Notes: a model not told the origin generated them from the sequence alone. A stretch of DNA of 64,000 nt from Granulicella aggregans (GCF_014203275.1 NZ_JACHIP010000002.1:682001-746000), one strand, 5' to 3'; numbered from the stretch's first letter, positions 1 to 12,400 are shown. Made by a program: numbers and translations.

Positions 1-929
1 GGCGTGACGGGCGCCCTGAACGACCAGAAGTCGCGCTGCGCGGCGGAGACGGTCTTGATCGCTGGCGAAGCCGATCCCTTCGGCCAAGGCAGACCGTCGG
101 CGATCCAGCGATCGATCGCGGCGACCTCGTCGGGCTTGAGTGCCTTGCGCGGCGGCATCTGCAGCTTCGGGTCGCTGTAGTGGACGGCGGTCGATAGTGT
201 GCTCTGCTCGGGGTGGCCGGGGACGACGATATCGCCACTCTTGCCTCCGGCGAGCACGCCTTCACGCGAGTCGAGCCGCAGGCCGGCCTTCGCCGCGCTG
301 GCGTGGCAGCTATAGCAGTTGTTCACCAGCACCGGGCGAACCTTGGTCTCGAAGAACTGTTCCTGCTCGGCGGACATCAGCGGAGAGGCTGCCGCCTGGG
401 GTGCGCCTCCCAGCGCAACCGGTACTGCTTTCACAGCGGCAGCAGGAGCAGGCGCGCTTGCAACCGGCACCGGAGCGGCGGGGGTGGGGTTGTCTTTCAA
501 ATCTCCCGGCAGCGGCTCCGCGCTCTCGGCGATCCACTTGTCGATGGTTGCGATGTCCTCCGCGGAGAGCTTGCCCTTGGGCGGCATCTGCATATCGGGA
601 TCTTCGTAGTGGATGGTCTTCGTCAGCAGGCTCTTCTCGGGCTTGCCGAAGGCGACGATGGCGCCGTCCTCGCCACCCTTCATCACATCGGCGAGGGAGT
701 CGAGGCGAAGCTGTCCACTGTGGCCGCCCAGAACGTGGCAGCCGGCACAGTTGCGGTCGATGATCGGCTTTACGTTCTGCTGGAAGCTGTCTTCTGTCGA
801 AGGCTTTGTGGTCTGGGCCATTGCGTCAACAGATGCTGCCGCGAAGACGAGCGCGAGCGACGCCGCTGCCATGCCCGCGCTCTTACGCCACGGCATTTGA
901 ACTTCGCGTAGTCGTCGACCTAAATACAT
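1..929 (-). CDS. PSCyt1-type di-haem cytochrome c protein, N-terminal part (runs off window)
   Basis: This gene is open from an ATG at 929 to the left edge, giving about 309 residues and no stop. An alternative ATG at 896 begins a shorter, cleaner signal peptide ending near an A-M-A-Q sequence. Two planctomycete-type cytochrome c (PSCyt1) modules follow. The first has CAGCH at residues 61-65 and the second CYSCH at 205-209, each with the family pattern LRLDS, GG, PE.S and MPP. An Ala/Pro-rich linker separates them. Just before the edge the sequence reads QRDFWSF, which resembles the start of the DUF1549 region in this family, so the full protein probably continues into DUF1549/DUF1553 like the paralogue at 6238-9504. 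It is probably exported, with covalent haem attached in the periplasm. The substrate and electron partner are unknown. The family call is firm; the missing C-terminal domains are inferred. Confidence 0.85.
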   Translation of the reverse strand, partial: MYLGRRLREVQMPWRKSAGMAAASLALVFAAASVDAMAQTTKPSTEDSFQQNVKPIIDRNCAGCHVLGGHSGQLRLDSLADVMKGGEDGAIVAFGKPEKSLLTKTIHYEDPDMQMPPKGKLSAEDIATIDKWIAESAEPLPGDLKDNPTPAAPVPVASAPAPAAAVKAVPVALGGAPQAAASPLMSAEQEQFFETKVRPVLVNNCYSCHASAAKAGLRLDSREGVLAGGKSGDIVVPGHPEQSTLSTAVHYSDPKLQMPPRKALKPDEVAAIDRWIADGLPWPKGSASPAIKTVSAAQRDFWSFRAPVT

Positions 930-1448
930 GAACACATCCTTCTGCGACTGGTGGCTGAATGGCGCACTACGCGGTCGCCGATGTTGCACGGGGAGGATGA
1001 ACAAAGCTCCAGGGCGAGGGGCACTTCCGCCGTTAGATCATCAGAGAAATTGGTGGGAGTTGTGAAGCGTACCGACGCGCGTCGAGGCACAATCGATGGA
1101 TTCGCTCTAGTGATAATGACAACAAACTTTACCCTGTGAAGTCCAATCAATTGTCACGATGGGTCCATTCGCGGAAGTGATTACAGCTCGTACTTTTGAT
1201 CGCCTCGTACGAAGTTCGCGAGGAGTCAGATTGTTGTCGTTATCACATTGCGAAGCACCTTCGCGTTCGGTTTCAGCACTGGAACCTAATTAGGTACGCG
1301 ATATCCACTGTTTTCACCGTTACGCAACGCGAATCCCCTTGATTGACGCGGTCTTCCCATCGATACTCAGGCTTGTAGGGAAGCTGAATTGCGATTCACA
1401 GAACACATCAGACACGCGGGCGAGAGACGGGCAGGACGAGACCACAAC
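930..1448. other. Intergenic region between divergent genes
   Basis: About 520 bases separate the divergent PSCyt1 gene and the HTH/TPR gene. I see no convincing protein gene: the short open frames lack family resemblance and ribosome binding sites. The stretch is more AT-rich than its flanks and probably holds both promoters. It contains a perfect 12-base palindrome (listed separately) and a small perfect hairpin, GCGAAG-CAC-CTTCGC, near 1252. Confidence 0.5.
1284..1295. promoter_or_regulatory. Perfect 12-bp palindrome, candidate operator
   Basis: The sequence ACCTAATTAGGT is its own reverse complement and lies about 155 bases upstream of the GTG start of the HTH/TPR gene, inside an AT-richer intergenic region. 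It could be a dimer-binding site, but a role is inferred only from symmetry and position. Confidence 0.3.
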
Positions 1449-2357
1449 GTGAGCCGATATAGCCGTCAGGATGTTTTGAGAATTCTGCACCTGCACCACC
1501 ACCAGCTTGCGGCATGGGAGCGGGCGGGGCTGGTTCTTCCCACGGAAACTTACAGCTTTGCCCACCTGAGCCAGTTGCGAACCTTGCGCGACCTGCGGGC
1601 CACGCGGTTGCCCTCGCGAAACATTCGTGCCTCCGTCACCGCGATGCAGCGCATGTCCGGCGTTGTGAATCCTCTGCTTGAATCAAGCGTGGTGCGGCAT
1701 GGCTCGCGCGTGTCCTTCCGATATGCCGGAGCCCTGCTCGACCCGGTCACGCATCAACTCTCCTTCGACTTTGACCAGAGCCTCACCGAGGTGCTGCAGG
1801 TTGCAAACGGCGGCGTGATCACGCGTTCGCAGCGTGCGGTGGAGGTGCAGGAGATGTTTTTGCGGGCGGTGCAGTTTGAGGAAGACGCGTCGACGCTGGA
1901 CGCCGCAGCGCTGCTATACGGCGAGATTCTGCAGATGAACCCGGATCACGCTCCGGCGTCGATCAATCTTGGAACGATTCACTACAATCGCCGCGACTTC
2001 GTTCGCGCCGAAGAGTTGTATCGCAACGCGACTGTTGCCGATCCTGACTACGCTCTCGCCTTCTTCGACCTGGGTAATGTGCTGGACGAGACCCTGCAGC
2101 TCGATGAGGCGATCGCCGCTTATCAACGCGCCATCGCGCTGGTGCCTCACTACGCCGACGCGCATTACAACCTTGCCCTCGCCTATGAACGACAAGGCGA
2201 ACGTCGGCGTGCGCTGCGCCACTGGCTGATGTACACCCGGCTCGATCCCGTCGGCCCATGGGCCAGCCACGCCAAGATCCAGGCTCGGAAGATCCTGAGC
2301 AGCGAACGGTTGTCGATCGTGAGCCGGCGCGGCCAGCGAGTGCCCATCGCGGGATAG
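1449..2357 (+). CDS. MerR-like HTH domain fused to tetratricopeptide repeats
   Basis: The GTG at 1449 is the preferred start: it gives a protein opening MSRYSRQDVLRIL, with an AGGACGA stretch upstream. A TTG at 1389 would add 20 residues of unlikely sequence. Residues 1-60 look like a MerR-type winged helix (YSRQDVLRIL...QLAAWERAGLV...LRDLRA), which would recognise DNA. The C-terminal half (about 140-260) carries at least three TPR units with the usual pattern (A...L...L.P....A..NLG...Y....). I see no signal peptide or membrane segment, so it should be cytoplasmic. DNA-binding HTH plus TPR suggests a regulator whose TPR part mediates protein interactions. The target is unknown. It stands alone, with the MFS gene starting about 100 bases downstream on the same strand. 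Confidence 0.7.
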   Translation: MSRYSRQDVLRILHLHHHQLAAWERAGLVLPTETYSFAHLSQLRTLRDLRATRLPSRNIRASVTAMQRMSGVVNPLLESSVVRHGSRVSFRYAGALLDPVTHQLSFDFDQSLTEVLQVANGGVITRSQRAVEVQEMFLRAVQFEEDASTLDAAALLYGEILQMNPDHAPASINLGTIHYNRRDFVRAEELYRNATVADPDYALAFFDLGNVLDETLQLDEAIAAYQRAIALVPHYADAHYNLALAYERQGERRRALRHWLMYTRLDPVGPWASHAKIQARKILSSERLSIVSRRGQRVPIAG

Positions 2358-2460
2358 ACTGCGGATTCGTGGCCTGACAGCACCCACTATCTGACAGACC
2401 AATCCTTACGTTCGCCGCGAAAAGACTACACTTGAGCTAGCAGCTAAAACTGCTCTCCTG

Positions 2461-3756
2461 ATGAACCCGACCGATGTCCAATCCGAATATCCCGCACCGG
2501 CTGCGCCCACTGGCCCGGTAAATACGCCGATTCCGAAGGCTCCGCTGCCCTTTCTTGGGCTGGCGTGCGCCGTGGGCGTCTCGGGAATCTATTACAACCA
2601 GCCACTGCTGCTGGAGATGTCGCGGACCTTCCATACGACGGCTGGTCGGACCGGATTCGTCGCGGTCGCGACGCAGGTGGGATATGCCATCGGCCTTCTC
2701 TTCTTCGTGCCACTGGGCGATGTGCTGGAGCGCCGCACGCTGATCGTTCGCATGTTCGCCGCCGTGGCCGGAGCGTTGCTGCTGGTCGCTGCTGCGCCGA
2801 ACCTTACTATTTTGCTGATCGGCAGCGCATTGATGGGGATCTTCTGCTCGGTGACGCATATCGTCCTTCCGATCGCGCCCGACCTGGTCGACGACGCGCA
2901 GCGCGGACGCGCGATCGGCATCGTGATGACGGGGCTGCTGCTGGGTATACTGCTGGCGCGGACGTTCTCGGGGTGGGTCAGCAATCTTGGCGGATGGCGC
3001 AGCGTCTTTATCATCGCGGCTATCGTGAACGCTACCTTTGCGCCGCTTATCTGGCGCTACATGCCGAAGCTGCCGCCGAAGCAGACCATCGCCTATCCCG
3101 ACGCGATGCGTTCGCTATGGACGCTCTTTCGCACGCAACCGCTGCTGCGCGAATCCTGCGTGCTGGGCGCTCTGATCTTTGCGTCCTTCAGTTGCTTCTG
3201 GACGACGCTGGCCTTCGTGCTGTTCAGCCACTATGGGCTTGGGCCGGGAATAGCCGGAAGCTTCGGGCTCGTGGGCGCGGCCGGTGCGCTGGCCGCGCCC
3301 ATAGCCGGCAAGTTCGCGGACAGGCGCGGATCGCGATGGGTGATCAGTCTCGGCATCGTGGTGTTGGCGAGCTCCTACGCGCTGTTGTGGGGCGCGGAGG
3401 AGGCGCGGCTGCCTTTCGCCGTACACATTGCGGCGCTCGCGGTGGGTGTGATCATCCTCGACGTGGGCGCGCAGATGATTCAGATCGCCAACCAGACGCG
3501 CATCTTCGGCCTCGATCCTTCGGCGCGGAGCCGTCTGAATACCGTCTACATGACGATCTACTTCAGTGGAGCTGCCGCTGGCTCCGCTCTGGCGACGATA
3601 GCGTGGACACACTGGAAGTGGAATGGCGTATGTGGACTGGCGATGAGCTTTATCGCGCTGGCGACGTTGCGTCACTTGACCGGGCGGCGCACGCCGGTTG
3701 TGGGACATCCCAGCGCGGATCGGACGCGTGAAGAGCCAGTGTGTCTCGAAGGCTGA
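2461..3756 (+). CDS. MFS transporter
   Basis: A 431-residue polytopic protein with about 12 hydrophobic segments and the major facilitator layout. The first helix contains GVSGIYYNQPLL, followed by the inter-helix 2/3 signature region PLGDVLERR, with a second half beginning near residue 215. This pattern resembles the YgaY/drug-efflux branch, but the substrate cannot be read from the sequence. The ATG start has no clear Shine-Dalgarno sequence. A short hairpin (AGCAG-CTAAAA-CTGCT, 2439-2454) sits directly upstream. The stop codon is only 5 bases from the stop of the convergent cytochrome gene, with no visible terminator between them. Confidence 0.85.
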   Translation: MNPTDVQSEYPAPAAPTGPVNTPIPKAPLPFLGLACAVGVSGIYYNQPLLLEMSRTFHTTAGRTGFVAVATQVGYAIGLLFFVPLGDVLERRTLIVRMFAAVAGALLLVAAAPNLTILLIGSALMGIFCSVTHIVLPIAPDLVDDAQRGRAIGIVMTGLLLGILLARTFSGWVSNLGGWRSVFIIAAIVNATFAPLIWRYMPKLPPKQTIAYPDAMRSLWTLFRTQPLLRESCVLGALIFASFSCFWTTLAFVLFSHYGLGPGIAGSFGLVGAAGALAAPIAGKFADRRGSRWVISLGIVVLASSYALLWGAEEARLPFAVHIAALAVGVIILDVGAQMIQIANQTRIFGLDPSARSRLNTVYMTIYFSGAAAGSALATIAWTHWKWNGVCGLAMSFIALATLRHLTGRRTPVVGHPSADRTREEPVCLEG

Positions 3757-3761
3757 GCCGG

Positions 3762-4265
3762 CTACTTCGCAGCGCCGCCGTAGACCGCTGGTTCACCGAG
3801 GCTGCCGGCCTTGGGAAGATGGCGGATGTAGAGGACCATCTGCCACATTTCTTTGTCAGAGAAGTCGCCACTCGAAGGCGGCATGCCAGAAGGGTAGATG
3901 CCATTCTTGATGACCCAGTGCAACTGCCCGTCGGTGTAAGACTGAACTTCGGCGCTGGCGAGCGATGGCACCTGCGGCGAGATGGTCGTCGCGAAGGGAA
4001 CGCCGGTGTTCTGGCCGTCGAGCCCGTGGCAGACCATGCAGTATGCAGTGAAGCTCTGCTTGCCTTCGTCGATGCTCCCTTCGGATGCCTTGATCGGGTT
4101 GATGTCCTTCTTCCCGCCGACCGTGACGTGGTGCTTGGTCCAGTTGGCGATCTTCGTCTCTGCCTTTGAGGGCGGTTTCGCGGCGCAGCCAGCGAGTAGA
4201 GTCGGCAGGGCGACGAGCATGATCAGGCTACCCAGTCTCTTCATCGATATAGTACGAGGCATCAT
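3762..4265 (-). CDS. Class I cytochrome c lipoprotein
   Basis: A 167-residue protein with a hydrophobic signal ending in the lipobox LLAGC (Cys27), so it is predicted to be lipid-anchored. A single haem-binding motif CMVCH lies at residues 76-80, and a likely axial Met sits in SGMPP near residue 128, a typical mono-haem cytochrome c arrangement. An ATG seven codons in (4244) would give the classic MKRLGS lipoprotein signal and is an equally good start. The fold probably carries electrons in the periplasm. The neighbours are an MFS transporter (convergent) and a DUF3592-like gene (divergent). The nearby DUF1501/DUF1553 gene pair also involves haem proteins, but a functional link is only inferred from proximity. 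Confidence 0.85.
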   Translation of the reverse strand: MMPRTISMKRLGSLIMLVALPTLLAGCAAKPPSKAETKIANWTKHHVTVGGKKDINPIKASEGSIDEGKQSFTAYCMVCHGLDGQNTGVPFATTISPQVPSLASAEVQSYTDGQLHWVIKNGIYPSGMPPSSGDFSDKEMWQMVLYIRHLPKAGSLGEPAVYGGAAK

Positions 4266-4352
4266 CGGATTGTAAAGCTCCGTTTCTTTTGCGAGGCAAA
4301 CGTAGGCGGCGAATCGCCTACGGCATCAAATTGAACAGCGAGGGACTGCAAG

Positions 4353-4700
4353 TTGACTGAACAATCAGGATGGATTGAAACCACCGCGACGGTCGTCTCC
4401 TGCAGGTATCAGTTTGCGAGAATGAATACGTTTCGGATGGGGGTGCAGAGTGGCGAAAAATACCGCATCGCATTTGACTATGTTGCGCACGGCCAGACCT
4501 ACTCCGACGAGTTTCAATCCGCTGTGGCCATTCCGCAAAATGAGCAGTTTTCGATTTGTTATAACCCTTTGGCACCGCAGCAGAACGATCGGTCTTCAGA
4601 AGGTGCCAGCGCGGGCCGAGCGCCTGTATTCGCGCTCGGCGTTGCTGGGTCGATCGTCCTATCGCTGCTGTGGCTGGCGGTGCTTCGCGGCTGTAGCTAG
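4353..4700 (+). CDS. DUF3592-like small membrane protein
   Basis: A 115-residue protein starting at a TTG preceded by GAGGGA at good spacing. The soluble part (ATVVSCRY...YRIAFDYVAHGQTYSDEF...VCYNP-like) matches the general pattern of DUF3592, a small beta-rich domain of unknown function. It is followed by one C-terminal hydrophobic helix (about 92-111) and a short charged tail. Its stop is immediately adjacent to the stop of the convergent DUF1501 gene (4700/4701). Function unknown. Confidence 0.65.
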   Translation: MTEQSGWIETTATVVSCRYQFARMNTFRMGVQSGEKYRIAFDYVAHGQTYSDEFQSAVAIPQNEQFSICYNPLAPQQNDRSSEGASAGRAPVFALGVAGSIVLSLLWLAVLRGCS

Positions 4701-6170
4701 TTAGGCAATGATGTCGTGGATCACGTTGCCGGAGACGTCCGTCAGCCGGAAGTCGCGGCCGCTGGAACGGAAGGTCAGCTTGGTGTGATCGATGCCCATC
4801 AGGTAAAGAATGGTCGCGTGGATGTCGTGGACGTGGACTGGCTTGTCGACCACCTTCCAGCCGAAGTCATCGGTCGCGCCGTAGGTCATGCCGCCCTTGA
4901 TGCCGCCGCCTGCAAGCCACATGCTGAAGCCGTGCGGGTTGTGGTCGCGACCGGCGTGGGTTCCGCCGCCGCCTAGCTCGACGACCGGGGTACGGCCGAA
5001 CTCCGAGCCGCAGACGATGATCGTTTCGTCCAACAAGCCGCGTGCTTTGAGGTCCTTGATCAGCGCGGCGAAGGGCTGGTCGGAATCCTTTGCGTTCTTG
5101 CGGTGCGACTGGATGTCCGCGTGTGCATCCCACGGGTCGCCCAGCGAGTAATAGACCTGCACCATGCGAACACCCTTCTCGATGAGGCGGGCTGCTGTGA
5201 GGCAGCCGCGGGCGGTTGAGCCCTCACCGTACATCTTGATGGTGGCCTCGCTCTCCTTGCGCACGTCGAAGACGTCGGGGGCCTCGGTCTGCATCCGGAA
5301 GGCCGTCTCCATGGAGCCGATGGTCGCCTCGAGCTGCGGATCGGCGTCTGCGGGGCCGTAGGTCTGCTGCTCGCTCAGCGCGTCGAGCTTCTTGACGAGG
5401 TCGAGTTCCTTGCGCTGTTGGCCGATGTCGAACTTGTCGTTGTGGATGTTGGGGATCAGCTTGTAAGGGTCAAAGTCCTTCTGCCTCGTGTCGGTGGAAA
5501 CATAGGTCGCCTGGTTGACAGCGGGGAGGAAGCCGGAGCTCCAGAGCGGCGGCCCGACGGTGCTGGGAACCTGCGGGCAGAGGACCACGAAGCCGGGAAG
5601 GTTCTTGTTCTCGACACCGAGACCATAGGTGAGCCACGATCCCATCGACGGACGGCCAATGATGTTCGCGCCGGTGTTCATCATGATCAGCGCGGGCTCG
5701 TGGTTGGGGATCTCGGTGAAGACCGAGCGGACGACGCAGATGTCGTCGGCGCACTCGCCCACGTTGGGGAAGAGCTCCGAGACTTCGAGGCCGCTTTTGC
5801 CGTAACGCTTGAACTCGAACGGCGACTTCATCAGCGTGCCGGTCTTGCGCTCGTGCCCAAGATCGCCACCGGGCATGGGCTGGCCGTGGTACTTCACAAG
5901 CGCCGGCTTGTTGTCGAAGCTGTCGATGTGCGAAAGACCGCCGTTCATGAAGAGGAAGATCACATGTTTGGCTTTGGGCTTAAAGCCGGGGTCTTTCAGC
6001 ATGTACTCGGGGACGGGGGTCGATTCAGTGACAGCCGCTGCGCCACCGAGGCTTTCGGCCTGCGCCAGCGACTCGCCGATCATTCCGGCAAAGCTCATCA
6101 TGGCGAATCCGCCGCCAATGCGGCGAAGGGCGTCTCTACGATCGATCGGTTTCGGTTTGACACACGACAT
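4701..6170 (-). CDS. DUF1501 protein with Tat signal (alkaline-phosphatase/sulfatase superfamily)
   Basis: A 489-residue DUF1501 protein. The N-terminus carries a twin-arginine motif (DRRDALRRIGGGF, residues 10-22) and a hydrophobic stretch ending in a SLAQA-like cleavage region, so export in folded form is expected. Typical DUF1501 features are FLFMNGGLSHIDSFDNKP, EFGRTPVVE, and GGGTHAGRDHNPHGFS near the C-terminus. The family belongs to the alkaline phosphatase/sulfatase superfamily and is usually paired with DUF1553 proteins; biochemical function is not established. A GAGGAGA ribosome site precedes the ATG. It lies 67 bases downstream of the DUF1549/DUF1553 gene and is probably the last gene of the operon beginning with the ABC transporter at 12.4 kb. 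Confidence 0.9.
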   Translation of the reverse strand: MSCVKPKPIDRRDALRRIGGGFAMMSFAGMIGESLAQAESLGGAAAVTESTPVPEYMLKDPGFKPKAKHVIFLFMNGGLSHIDSFDNKPALVKYHGQPMPGGDLGHERKTGTLMKSPFEFKRYGKSGLEVSELFPNVGECADDICVVRSVFTEIPNHEPALIMMNTGANIIGRPSMGSWLTYGLGVENKNLPGFVVLCPQVPSTVGPPLWSSGFLPAVNQATYVSTDTRQKDFDPYKLIPNIHNDKFDIGQQRKELDLVKKLDALSEQQTYGPADADPQLEATIGSMETAFRMQTEAPDVFDVRKESEATIKMYGEGSTARGCLTAARLIEKGVRMVQVYYSLGDPWDAHADIQSHRKNAKDSDQPFAALIKDLKARGLLDETIIVCGSEFGRTPVVELGGGGTHAGRDHNPHGFSMWLAGGGIKGGMTYGATDDFGWKVVDKPVHVHDIHATILYLMGIDHTKLTFRSSGRDFRLTDVSGNVIHDIIA

Positions 6171-6237
6171 GGGGAAATCTCCTCTGTTTCGAAGTGCCTG
6201 ATGAACCTGCCATCAGTCTAGCGATTTCTTCTGCTAC

Positions 6238-9500
<3,263 letters not shown>

Positions 9501-9504
<4 letters not shown>

Positions 9505-10448
9505 ACAGCCTCTTCTTCTCCGTCTACCGCAGATTCATCGAGTGCCTGATCGTCATGACGATTGCCACGTGAGAAACGTTCCACGTAATCGACGAGATCG
9601 AGGAACTCCTGTCCATTCTTCTTCAGGCTCATTCCGGCTTCGTTACCCGGGAGCTTCATGTCGAGCGCGACCTTCGAACCGCAATGATCTTCATGGCTCG
9701 AACGAGCGAGCACGATCAAACGCGTGCCAAGATAGAGTGCCTCGGCGGTGTTGTGCGTTACGAAGACGATGGTCGGCTTCGACTCGTTCCAGACCGTCTT
9801 AAGTAATCTCTGCAGACTGGCACGCGTCGCCGGATCAAGCGCACTGAAGGCCTCGTCCATCAGCAGGACGCGGTTCTTCATCATCAGCGCCTGCGCGATG
9901 GCGACGCGCTGCTGCATGCCACCTGAAAGCTGGTGCGGGTACTTGCCCGCGTCGGTTGGGCGCAGGCCCATGTGCTCGAGCTGGCGCATCGCCTCTTTGC
10001 GAACCTGTTTGCGGAAGCTGCGGAAGCCGGGCATAAGTCGCCCGAGGATGTGGTACTTCGAGGTCTCCGGGCCCATGGTCAGGTTGTCGAGGACTGTGCG
10101 ATCGGGGAAGAGCGAGTATTTCTGCGGGACGTAGCCGGAGCGCGCATCGACGCGCTCGACAGCCTTGCCTGAGACATAGACCTTTCCAGACGTTGGCCGT
10201 TCCTGGCCTAGGATCATTCGCAGCAGCGTGCTCTTGCCGCAGCCCGTCTCGCCCAACAAAACGACGAACTCGCCGTCTTCAATCTCGAGTGAGATGTTCT
10301 CAAGCACGGTGCGCTGCTTCTTCTTAGCCAGCGGATAACACATCGAAACGCCGTCGACATGGATCGACGTAGCGGCAGGTGATGGCATCGCGACCACAGT
10401 GCCGGTCTCGTTCGCAACTTTCACAGGAGCGCTCACGCCTGAAACCAT
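9501..10448 (-). CDS. ABC transporter ATP-binding protein (urea-carboxylase-linked NitT/TauT type)
   Basis: A 315-residue ATPase. The open frame extends further upstream, but homology starts after the ATG at 10448, which overlaps the permease stop by 16 bases. Walker A is GETGCGKST (66-74), the ABC signature is LSGGM in the middle, Walker B is VLLMDEAFSALD, and the switch His is in FVTHN. About 25 residues precede the domain and an acidic tail follows it. It would power the importer formed with the adjacent permease and binding protein. By sequence and neighbours it belongs to the nitrate/sulfonate/taurine group, in the subgroup often found with urea carboxylase. Its stop codon overlaps the start of the DUF1553 gene. 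Confidence 0.9.
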
Positions 10449-11302
10449 GGATGCATCCTCCTGTTCAGAAGTCGCAGCGAAAGGTCGATCGCGAAGAGCA
10501 GGAACGCCACCCACAGAACGTACGGCAGGATCACGTCCATGCCCATGTGGCGGCGCATGATGGCGATGCGATACGCGAGGCCGTCCGAGGCCGCGATCAT
10601 CTCGCCCGCGAAGAGGAAGAGCATCATCGGCTTCAGGTTCAGTCGCAGGCTGTTGATGACCTGCGGAAGCACTTGCCGGAAGACCACGCGATAAGCGACG
10701 TCGAAGTTGTTCGCATCCAGAGTGAAGGCCTTGACGATCTGCTCCTGCGGCACTGCCTTCACCATCTGGGTCACGTCGAGGATCATGGTCGGCGCGACGC
10801 CGATGACGATGAGCGCGATCTTCGACCACTCATCGATGCCGAAGACGATGAACAATATCGGCAGCAGCGAGAGCGCCACGATCTTGTCGAAGAAGAGGAC
10901 GAAGCGCAGGAAGCCAGCGCCGAACCATGGGAAGAGACCGATGTGGAGCGCCAGCACCACTGCGGGAATCAGCAGAGCGAGGCTGATCAGGAAACGGCGG
11001 CCGCTCGAGACCGTGTCCTTCACGATCATCGAATGCTTGAAACGCTCCCACTTCGAGGCATCGTCAGCGGGGATGTAGTCGTCTTCTTCCGCTGGCTCGA
11101 AGACGGAGGCATGAATGCCATTCGCAAGCTGCGTGGCGTTGGGGGTGACGCGATCTTCGGGGTTCTCCTTATGCCGGTTGATCGAGGTCTGCATGTAGAG
11201 ACCGATGCAGATCAGGAACAACAGACACGACAAGGCCTGGGCCACCAGCCGGTTGGGCCGGGCTTGTATATCGACGATGTCGAACGGAGAGAAGGCGGCC
11301 AT
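10433..11302 (-). CDS. ABC transporter permease (urea-carboxylase-linked)
   Basis: A 289-residue membrane protein with about six hydrophobic segments. It has a long hydrophilic stretch after the first helix (about 40-95), and the EAA loop typical of BPD-type permeases (EQIVKAFTLDAN...VVFRQVLPQ) near residues 185-215. It begins 3 bases after the binding-protein stop and overlaps the ATPase start, so all three are co-translated. The family is the NitT/TauT type permease; a single permease gene suggests a homodimeric channel. The substrate is inferred from the binding protein to be guanidine, urea or a related compound. Confidence 0.88.
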   Translation of the reverse strand: MAAFSPFDIVDIQARPNRLVAQALSCLLFLICIGLYMQTSINRHKENPEDRVTPNATQLANGIHASVFEPAEEDDYIPADDASKWERFKHSMIVKDTVSSGRRFLISLALLIPAVVLALHIGLFPWFGAGFLRFVLFFDKIVALSLLPILFIVFGIDEWSKIALIVIGVAPTMILDVTQMVKAVPQEQIVKAFTLDANNFDVAYRVVFRQVLPQVINSLRLNLKPMMLFLFAGEMIAASDGLAYRIAIMRRHMGMDVILPYVLWVAFLLFAIDLSLRLLNRRMHPWFQA

Positions 11303-11305
11303 GGT

Positions 11306-12400
11306 TTAGAGCTTCCCTTGTTGAGCTGCCTGCATATAGGTCGCGTTGAAGCGCAGACGAACGCGGTCCTTCTTGCCCTGGATCGAGCCATCCGGATAAA
11401 TGATCGCCACGTCGTCTGCAGATTTGATTCCCTGCCCCAGCAGGCCGTGCGCGAAGCAGAACTGACGAACGAGGTCCATCTTCTGCTTGATCGTCGGACT
11501 GGTGGTGAAGTCTGCCGCAGACTTCGGGGTCGCAAAGAGCGAGGTCGTCTTCAACTGCTCTTTGTACGACTCGACCGAGTCGCCCGACGCTCCGGCTGAG
11601 TACTTGATCGCATTCGCCTGTCCCGCCGCGAGCTGGGCGACGGTCTCGTACCAGGCACCGCTTACGGCCTTAGCGAACTTCTGGCCTGAGCCGTCGGGGC
11701 GATTCAGGACTTCGGTGCGGACGACGAGAAGATCAAGGATCTCGCCGGGGATCTTCGAGGAATCGAAGATGGAGTGAACGCTCTTGTCAGCAAGTATCTG
11801 CGAGACCAGAGGCTTCCAGGTCACAACCACCGGGTTCGACTTGTTATTCATGAACGCCGCTACGATGTCCGAGTCTGAGGTATTGATCAACTTCAGCTTC
11901 GAGAGGTTCGCCTGCTGGCCGTTCAGCACCATGCCACGTTCGAGCAGGTACTCGGAGACGGTCTTCTGCACCAGCATGATCTTCTGTCCGGGCAGCTTGT
12001 CGAAGGTGAGGCCGTTGCGCACGATGATGGCGTCGTTGCCGTTCGAGTAGTCGCCGACGATGATGGCGGTCGAATCGACTCCGGCAGCGGCGGGAAGGTC
12101 GAAGGCCTCCATGTTGGTCATCGTGCAGGCGTCGATGTTCTTGGCCACAAAGGCGTCGAGCGAGGCGGCGTAGTCGAACCGCTGCACCTTGATCGCGATG
12201 CCGTACTTGTCCGCCCACTTCTTCAGAATTCCCGACTTCTGCATGTAGAAGTACGGGTTCCAGCCTGCGTAAACTGACCAGCCCACGGTGAACGTGGGCA
12301 CGTCAGCCTTCGCCTGCGAGGAGACGCAGGTGGCAAGGAGTAGAAAGGCTGCTGCGGCATACAGCAAACTGCGCGACTTCGACGCTTGCGTGTCTCTCAT
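11306..12400 (-). CDS. ABC substrate-binding protein, urea carboxylase-associated type
   Basis: Preferred start is the ATG at 12400, which opens a signal peptide (MRDTQASKSRSLLYAAAAF... cleaved after QAKA). A GTG at 12472 would add 24 unlikely residues. The mature protein has the SBP_bac/NMT1-like fold. It carries the pattern I remember for binding proteins encoded with urea carboxylase: VGWSVYAGW near the N-terminus, KKWADKYGI, then CTMTNM and IIVGDYSNGND. These resemblances are from memory and not searched. It should capture a small nitrogen compound (guanidine or urea is the best guess) in the periplasm. It heads the operon running to DUF1501. The carboxylase operon that would use the substrate lies at 26.3-33.2 kb. 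Confidence 0.85.
   Translation of the reverse strand: MRDTQASKSRSLLYAAAAFLLLATCVSSQAKADVPTFTVGWSVYAGWNPYFYMQKSGILKKWADKYGIAIKVQRFDYAASLDAFVAKNIDACTMTNMEAFDLPAAAGVDSTAIIVGDYSNGNDAIIVRNGLTFDKLPGQKIMLVQKTVSEYLLERGMVLNGQQANLSKLKLINTSDSDIVAAFMNNKSNPVVVTWKPLVSQILADKSVHSIFDSSKIPGEILDLLVVRTEVLNRPDGSGQKFAKAVSGAWYETVAQLAAGQANAIKYSAGASGDSVESYKEQLKTTSLFATPKSAADFTTSPTIKQKMDLVRQFCFAHGLLGQGIKSADDVAIIYPDGSIQGKKDRVRLRFNATYMQAAQQGKL

Noticed and set aside
140..911. Long plus-strand open frames over the first kilobase
   Set aside because: They are antisense to the cytochrome gene, have Arg/Ser-rich low-complexity products and no ribosome sites.
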